Of a stretch of DNA of 9,472 nucleotides, positions 6,554 to 9,472 are shown piece after piece (position 1 is the first letter of the stretch; every line of letters starts with the position of its first letter). The notes below the pieces were generated by a model. The model made no database searches and had not been told where the DNA came from. It saw only the letters and a list, made by a program, of their open reading frames with translations. The translations under genes and the position numbers were made by a program. Origin of the DNA: Bacteroidota bacterium (GTDB taxonomy: Bacteria; Bacteroidota; Bacteroidia; Flavobacteriales; Weeksellaceae); NCBI GenBank assembly GCA_023394415.1, contig JAEXAR010000044.1:1-9472 (forward strand). The letters are read 5' to 3'.

Positions 6554-6805
6554 ATGAAACAAGGAATTCACCCAGAAAATTATAGACTTGTTGTTTTCAA
6601 AGATATGAGTAACGACGAGATGTTTCTTTGCAAATCTACTGCAGAAACTAAAGATACTATCGAATATGAAGGAGAAACGTATCCATTGATCAAAATGGAA
6701 ATCTCTTCTACATCTCACCCGTTCTACACTGGTAAAGTAAAATTGGTAGATACTGCTGGTAGAGTAGATAAATTTATGAACAAATACAAAAAATTCGCAA
6801 AGTAA
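6554..6805 (+). CDS. rpmE2: 50S ribosomal protein L31 type B
   Basis: A component of the large ribosomal subunit at the central protuberance and inter-subunit bridge. The 83-residue protein starts MKQGIHPENYRLVVFKDMS and has the family signatures SSTSHPFYTGK (51-61) and RVDKFMNKY (70-78). It lacks the CxxC zinc ligands of type A L31 (only Cys26 is present), which defines the zinc-independent B form. In many bacteria that form is induced on zinc limitation, but in Bacteroidota it is commonly the only L31. No Zur-type operator is evident. It is monocistronic, with a consensus promoter and its own terminator, and is divergent from the lipoprotein operon. The start is fixed by the N-terminal family sequence. 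The upstream sequence is a run of A/T without a Shine-Dalgarno site, as usual here. Confidence 0.97.
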   Translation: MKQGIHPENYRLVVFKDMSNDEMFLCKSTAETKDTIEYEGETYPLIKMEISSTSHPFYTGKVKLVDTAGRVDKFMNKYKKFAK

Positions 6806-6826
6806 TTTTTTGATTCATTAAATATT

Positions 6827-6858
6827 AAAGCCTTTCAAGTTTTTGGAAGGCTTTTTTT
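6827..6858 (+). terminator. intrinsic terminator of rpmE2
   Basis: AAAGCCTTTC (6827-6836) pairs with GGAAGGCTTT (6845-6854), ten pairs including one T-G wobble, with an 8-nt loop. A T-run continues to 6858. It begins 21 nt after the rpmE2 stop codon and separates this short transcription unit from the downstream GlmU-like gene. Confidence 0.9.
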
Positions 6859-6870
6859 ATTGTAAATTTG
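6842..6870 (+). promoter_or_regulatory. candidate promoter of the GlmU-like gene
   Basis: TTTG (6842-6845) lies 17 nt before TAAATTTG (6863-6870), which matches the flavobacterial -7 consensus. The -33 part overlaps the right arm of the rpmE2 terminator, which is compact but possible. Transcription would start near 6877 and so include the word-repeat spacer in the leader. AT-rich sequence makes chance matches common, so confidence is limited. Confidence 0.4.
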
Positions 6871-6874
6871 AATT

Positions 6875-6950
6875 CGAGTTACGAGTAGTTACGAGATGCG
6901 AGATTTGAAACCTGTAACTTGGAACTTTTAACTTGCAATTGAAAACCTGA
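6875..6950. repeat. intergenic word repeat with inverted halves
   Basis: The left half holds two tandem 10-nt units, AGTTACGAGT and AGTTACGAGA (6877-6896), then TGCGAGATTTG. The right half carries AACTT three times at 7-nt spacing (6916, 6923, 6930). AAACCTG occurs twice (6908-6914 and 6943-6949). AGTTAC (6877-6882) is the exact inverse complement of GTAACT (6914-6919), so the two halves can pair imperfectly. From memory, such GTTACGAG/AACTTG word strings are widespread between genes in Chryseobacterium-like genomes. This copy sits directly upstream of a start codon. Confidence 0.65.
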
Positions 6951-6963
6951 AACAAAAACATAT

Positions 6964-8124
6964 ATGCAACTCGTTTTTTCAGACGCACAATATTGGGAAG
7001 ATTTTCTTCCCCTTACATTTACAAGACCTACAGCAGAAATGCGCTGTGGAATTCTAACCTTTGCAGAACGCTGGCAAAAACTCCTCGGAATCGAAGAAGT
7101 ATCCTACATTACAGAGGATTTTCTTCAAGATAAATTCAGAAAGCCGGAAAGTAAAGGAAGCCTTTTCATCGTGCCGAATTTTCTTCCTACAGAAAGCGTT
7201 TTGCAGCAAGTAAGAGACCTGCAAACAGGTGAAGCGCTGGTTTACGAAAATGAACTTTTGGCGGCAAAAATCAATATGGAAAATTTCAGTTTGAACCAGA
7301 TTGAAAAGATGACTGATATCACCGAAGAACTTATTTTTTTTAAACAACCGACTGATTTATTCACCTACAACGATAAAGCCATAGATTTTGATTTTGAGCT
7401 TATAACTAAAGGTAGAACGTCGCAAATGCTATCTGAAACCAATGGCTTTTTAGGAAACAAAGATGACTTGTTTATCGAAGAAGGTGCACAAATTGAATTT
7501 TCAACCTTAAATACCAAAACCGGAAAAATCTATATCGGAAAAAATGCTGAAGTGATGGAAGGCTGTAATCTCCGTGGACCGATTGCGCTTTGCGAAGAAT
7601 CAAAATTTAATTTAGGTGCGAAAATTTATGGCGCAACTACAATTGGCCCTCACTCGAAAGTTGGAGGAGAAGTGAATAATATCGTTTTTTTCGGATATTC
7701 TAATAAAGGACACGACGGATTTTTAGGAAATTCTGTCGTTGGAGAATGGTGCAATCTAGGTGCAGATACCAACTCATCCAACCTTAAAAATAATTATGCA
7801 GAAGTAAAACTTTGGAATTATAGATTGAAGAGATTTTCAAATACTGGGCTTCAGTTTGCAGGATTAATTATGGGTGATCATTCTAAAACTGCCATCAATA
7901 CACAACTGAACACCGGAACTGTAATTGGGGTAGCAGCTAATATTTTCAAAAGTGGTTTCCCACCAAATCTAATCGACTGTTTTTCGTGGGGCGGAATGAA
8001 AGGTGATGAAAAGTTTAAACTAGAAAAAGCTTATGAAGTAGCTGAAAAGGCTATGAAAAGGCGTAAAGTTCCTTTAACAGAGCCTGACAAAAATATTTTG
8101 AAATATATTTACGAGAATTATTAA
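6964..8124 (+). CDS. GlmU-family sugar nucleotidyltransferase/acyltransferase (alternative Bacteroidota type)
   Basis: Probably supplies UDP-N-acetylglucosamine or a related activated sugar in the cytoplasm: an N-terminal sugar-nucleotidyltransferase-like domain (1-150) is joined to a left-handed beta-helix acyltransferase-like domain (about 165-335). The N-terminus reads LPLTFTRPTAEMRCGILTF (15-33), the signature of the alternative GlmU family known from Bacteroidota. The usual GxGTRM pyrophosphorylase motif is absent. The beta-helix shows hexapeptide turns (YIGKNAEV, TIGPHSKVGG, VVGEWCNLGA). GHDGFLGNSVVGEWCNLGAD (249-268) parallels the catalytic region of the GlmU acetyltransferase domain, with His250 the obvious candidate base. 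At 386 residues it is shorter than E. coli GlmU (456). The start ATG follows an A-rich stretch and matches the family N-terminus. It is a single-gene unit closed by a bidirectional terminator. Both enzyme activities are inferred from family, not proven. Confidence 0.88.
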   Translation: MQLVFSDAQYWEDFLPLTFTRPTAEMRCGILTFAERWQKLLGIEEVSYITEDFLQDKFRKPESKGSLFIVPNFLPTESVLQQVRDLQTGEALVYENELLAAKINMENFSLNQIEKMTDITEELIFFKQPTDLFTYNDKAIDFDFELITKGRTSQMLSETNGFLGNKDDLFIEEGAQIEFSTLNTKTGKIYIGKNAEVMEGCNLRGPIALCEESKFNLGAKIYGATTIGPHSKVGGEVNNIVFFGYSNKGHDGFLGNSVVGEWCNLGADTNSSNLKNNYAEVKLWNYRLKRFSNTGLQFAGLIMGDHSKTAINTQLNTGTVIGVAANIFKSGFPPNLIDCFSWGGMKGDEKFKLEKAYEVAEKAMKRRKVPLTEPDKNILKYIYENY

Positions 8125-8145
8125 GTTGTAAATTTATTGAAAATC

Positions 8146-8176
8146 AATCCGTTAATTAATTTAACGGATTTTTTAT
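8146..8176. terminator. bidirectional intrinsic terminator
   Basis: A perfect 10-bp stem, AATCCGTTAA (8146-8155) with TTAACGGATT (8161-8170), has a 5-nt loop. On the + strand it is followed by TTTTTTATTTTA and ends the GlmU-like transcript. On the minus strand it lies directly beyond the stop codon of the convergent gene (8173-8175) and is followed by GATTTTCAATAAATTT, a weaker T-tract, so it plausibly serves both genes. Confidence 0.85.
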
Positions 8177-9366
8177 TTTATAATAGGCTCATAATCCAAT
8201 GGTAATAAAAGAGAGAATTTATGTTTAGCCCAATCGTCTTGAAAAATTAAACGGTCAGGCTCGGTATAATTTCCATCTGAATTAATTTCAAAAACAATTC
8301 CGTCTGTATCAATCATTGAACTCATGTTGATAGGAATTGTAGCCTTTTCAAATTTATTTTTCACCCAACTATAAGGGTGTTTTTTATAAACAATACCTAA
8401 TAAATCGTTGAATTTGAGGTAAGTGCGACCATTTTCTTTAAAGATGAATTTTTCAGCAGGCATTTTATGTTCCGTTAAAGCCAATGCAAATTTGCTTTCT
8501 CGGTTTTTTCGGCTTTGGATATCGGATATATCAGCGGGAATATTTAAAAATCTCTGATTATTGGGTGATTTTTTAATCGACTCTCTGTAATTGTCCAATT
8601 TTTTAAGTTCATCGGCGGTAGGATATTTCGGGTTGGGAAATTGTACAATACGGTTTACAATATAACCTTCATCTGCAATTTTATTTTGATATGCAGAACG
8701 GAAAAAATGCATTGCACTACCATAATAAGCATTCAAACGGTTAATAATCCATTTGTTTTTTTCTTTTTTGCTGCCATCCATTTCTTGGAAGAAGGATGTT
8801 CCCAAGTATGTTGAGATGTTCTGATTGTCATTGATGGAAAATCCCATCAAATTATACTCTACAGTATACCCGAGGTTTTTGTTTTCAATCATTAATGGTT
8901 TTTTCGCTTTGGCTTTCAAGATGCGGTTTTCTTTGTCATAAGCAAAAATTAGATCCTTTGGGTTTTTAATTTTGACATTTTCTCTGCTATAACCCAAAAA
9001 TTCATTTAGAAATCGATTGATGTAGCGTTCATAGTTTTTATCAGTATAATTCAGGAGTTTCACTTCCTCAATGATGCTTTCTTTTGTGAGAATAACTTTG
9101 AGTTTTTTAATATTTTCTGCATTGAAGGGATAAATGATTGTTTCAAAACCTTCTTTCTTGAAAACTAAACTTCCCAATTTTTGATTGGAAATATTTAAAC
9201 TGAATTGACCTTCACTGTTTGTATTGGTAACCATAGAAGATCCGTCTATATAGACCTGCACACTTTGTAAAGGAGATTCATTTTCATTCAGAACAGTACC
9301 TGTAATAATTTGTGCCTTTATAAAAACGCTTACAAATATTAAGAAAACCTGTTGTGCATTTAGCAC
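8173..9366 (-). CDS. exported protein with carboxypeptidase-regulatory-like domain
   Basis: Function unknown. A hydrophobic N-terminus (about 7-19, ending KAQ) looks like a signal peptide cleaved before IITG. Residues 20-93 form a CarboxypepD_reg-like beta-sandwich: ITGTVLNENESPLQSVQVYI, then NTNSEGQFSL and VFKKEGFET, the fold also found at the N-terminus of Bacteroidota TonB-dependent receptors. Residues 94-397 are a conserved-looking domain that I cannot name. There is no TonB-receptor barrel, so it is probably periplasmic or surface-located. The only in-frame start before the signal is GTG (9364-9366), giving an n-region without any basic residue. An ATG (9357-9359) in the +1 frame would read MHNRF and would join the main frame if the T4 run (9344-9347 on the + strand as A4) had one more base, producing a typical signal peptide. 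The gene lies 3 nt after the stop of the upstream partial gene. Confidence 0.8.
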   Translation of the reverse strand: MLNAQQVFLIFVSVFIKAQIITGTVLNENESPLQSVQVYIDGSSMVTNTNSEGQFSLNISNQKLGSLVFKKEGFETIIYPFNAENIKKLKVILTKESIIEEVKLLNYTDKNYERYINRFLNEFLGYSRENVKIKNPKDLIFAYDKENRILKAKAKKPLMIENKNLGYTVEYNLMGFSINDNQNISTYLGTSFFQEMDGSKKEKNKWIINRLNAYYGSAMHFFRSAYQNKIADEGYIVNRIVQFPNPKYPTADELKKLDNYRESIKKSPNNQRFLNIPADISDIQSRKNRESKFALALTEHKMPAEKFIFKENGRTYLKFNDLLGIVYKKHPYSWVKNKFEKATIPINMSSMIDTDGIVFEINSDGNYTEPDRLIFQDDWAKHKFSLLLPLDYEPIIK

Positions 9367-9369
9367 AAA

Positions 9370-9472
9370 TTAATTTTTATTTTGTTTAAACTTCTTTTGA
9401 AAACGAAGAAATTCAGATACTGAATCATCGTAAAAGATGTTATTTTCGATGCTATTCTTGTAGCTAAACCTT
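9370..9472 (-). CDS. C-terminal end of an unidentified gene (partial)
   Basis: The last 33 codons of a minus-strand gene are visible, ending in TAA (9370-9372). The encoded tail contains NIFYDDSVSEFLRFQKKFKQ and is charged and helix-like. It is too short to identify. The stop lies 3 nt before the GTG (or 10 nt before the alternative ATG) of the following exported-protein gene, so the two are probably co-transcribed. Composition and codon use look like those of neighbouring real genes, which supports this as coding sequence. The remainder of the gene lies outside the window. Confidence 0.65.
   Translation of the reverse strand, partial: RFSYKNSIENNIFYDDSVSEFLRFQKKFKQNKN

Noticed and set aside
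7054..7347. 97-codon minus-strand frame opposite the GlmU-like gene
   Set aside because: Antisense to a well-supported coding sequence; Phe/Lys/Cys-rich composition typical of a shadow frame.

Overview
The window looks like a chromosomal segment from a low-GC Bacteroidota member of the Flavobacteriia, most likely Weeksellaceae (Chryseobacterium-like). This rests on several traits. Promoter candidates fit the flavobacterial TTG-N17-23-TAnnTTTG form, and AT-rich spacers replace Shine-Dalgarno sites. There is a zinc-ligand-free type B L31, a GlmU-like protein of the alternative Bacteroidota family, and a CarboxypepD_reg-like exported protein. The intergenic regions also carry word-type repeats of a kind I associate with these genomes. 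The species cannot be named from the sequence alone.

Layout. Positions 1-415 hold the tail of an rRNA operon on the + strand: the 23S 3' end, a spacer with tandem palindromes, 5S rRNA and a strong intrinsic terminator. Positions 416-740 have no convincing gene but hold a structured, probably dispersed element (about 620-702). Positions 741 to about 6432 are a tightly packed minus-strand cluster. In transcription order it encodes a beta-helix lipoprotein, a 58-residue membrane/coiled-coil protein that is easy to overlook, a MazG-like nucleotide pyrophosphohydrolase, EPSP synthase (aroA), an SDR oxidoreductase and an Omp85-type outer-membrane barrel protein. Gaps are 18, 0, -1, 6 and 17 nt, so this is almost certainly one operon. 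It converges on the rRNA operon. Divergently, on the + strand, come rpmE2 (L31 type B) with its own promoter and terminator, a word-repeat spacer, and the alternative GlmU-like sugar nucleotidyltransferase. A bidirectional terminator then separates that gene from a convergent minus-strand exported protein with a carboxypeptidase-regulatory-like domain. The last 103 bases are the C-terminus of one more minus-strand gene.

How the genes fit together. The content is mostly housekeeping: ribosome, shikimate pathway, nucleotide clean-up and amino-sugar activation for the cell wall. It is mixed with envelope proteins (lipoprotein, Omp85 barrel, exported CarboxypepD_reg-like protein). I see no phage, CRISPR, toxin-antitoxin or insertion-sequence content, and no clear novel system. 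The points most worth a second look are the 58-residue membrane protein, the SDR gene that reads in frame from the aroA stop and needs a TTG start, a likely one-base loss in the signal-peptide region of the last full gene, and the three intergenic repeat/structure elements.
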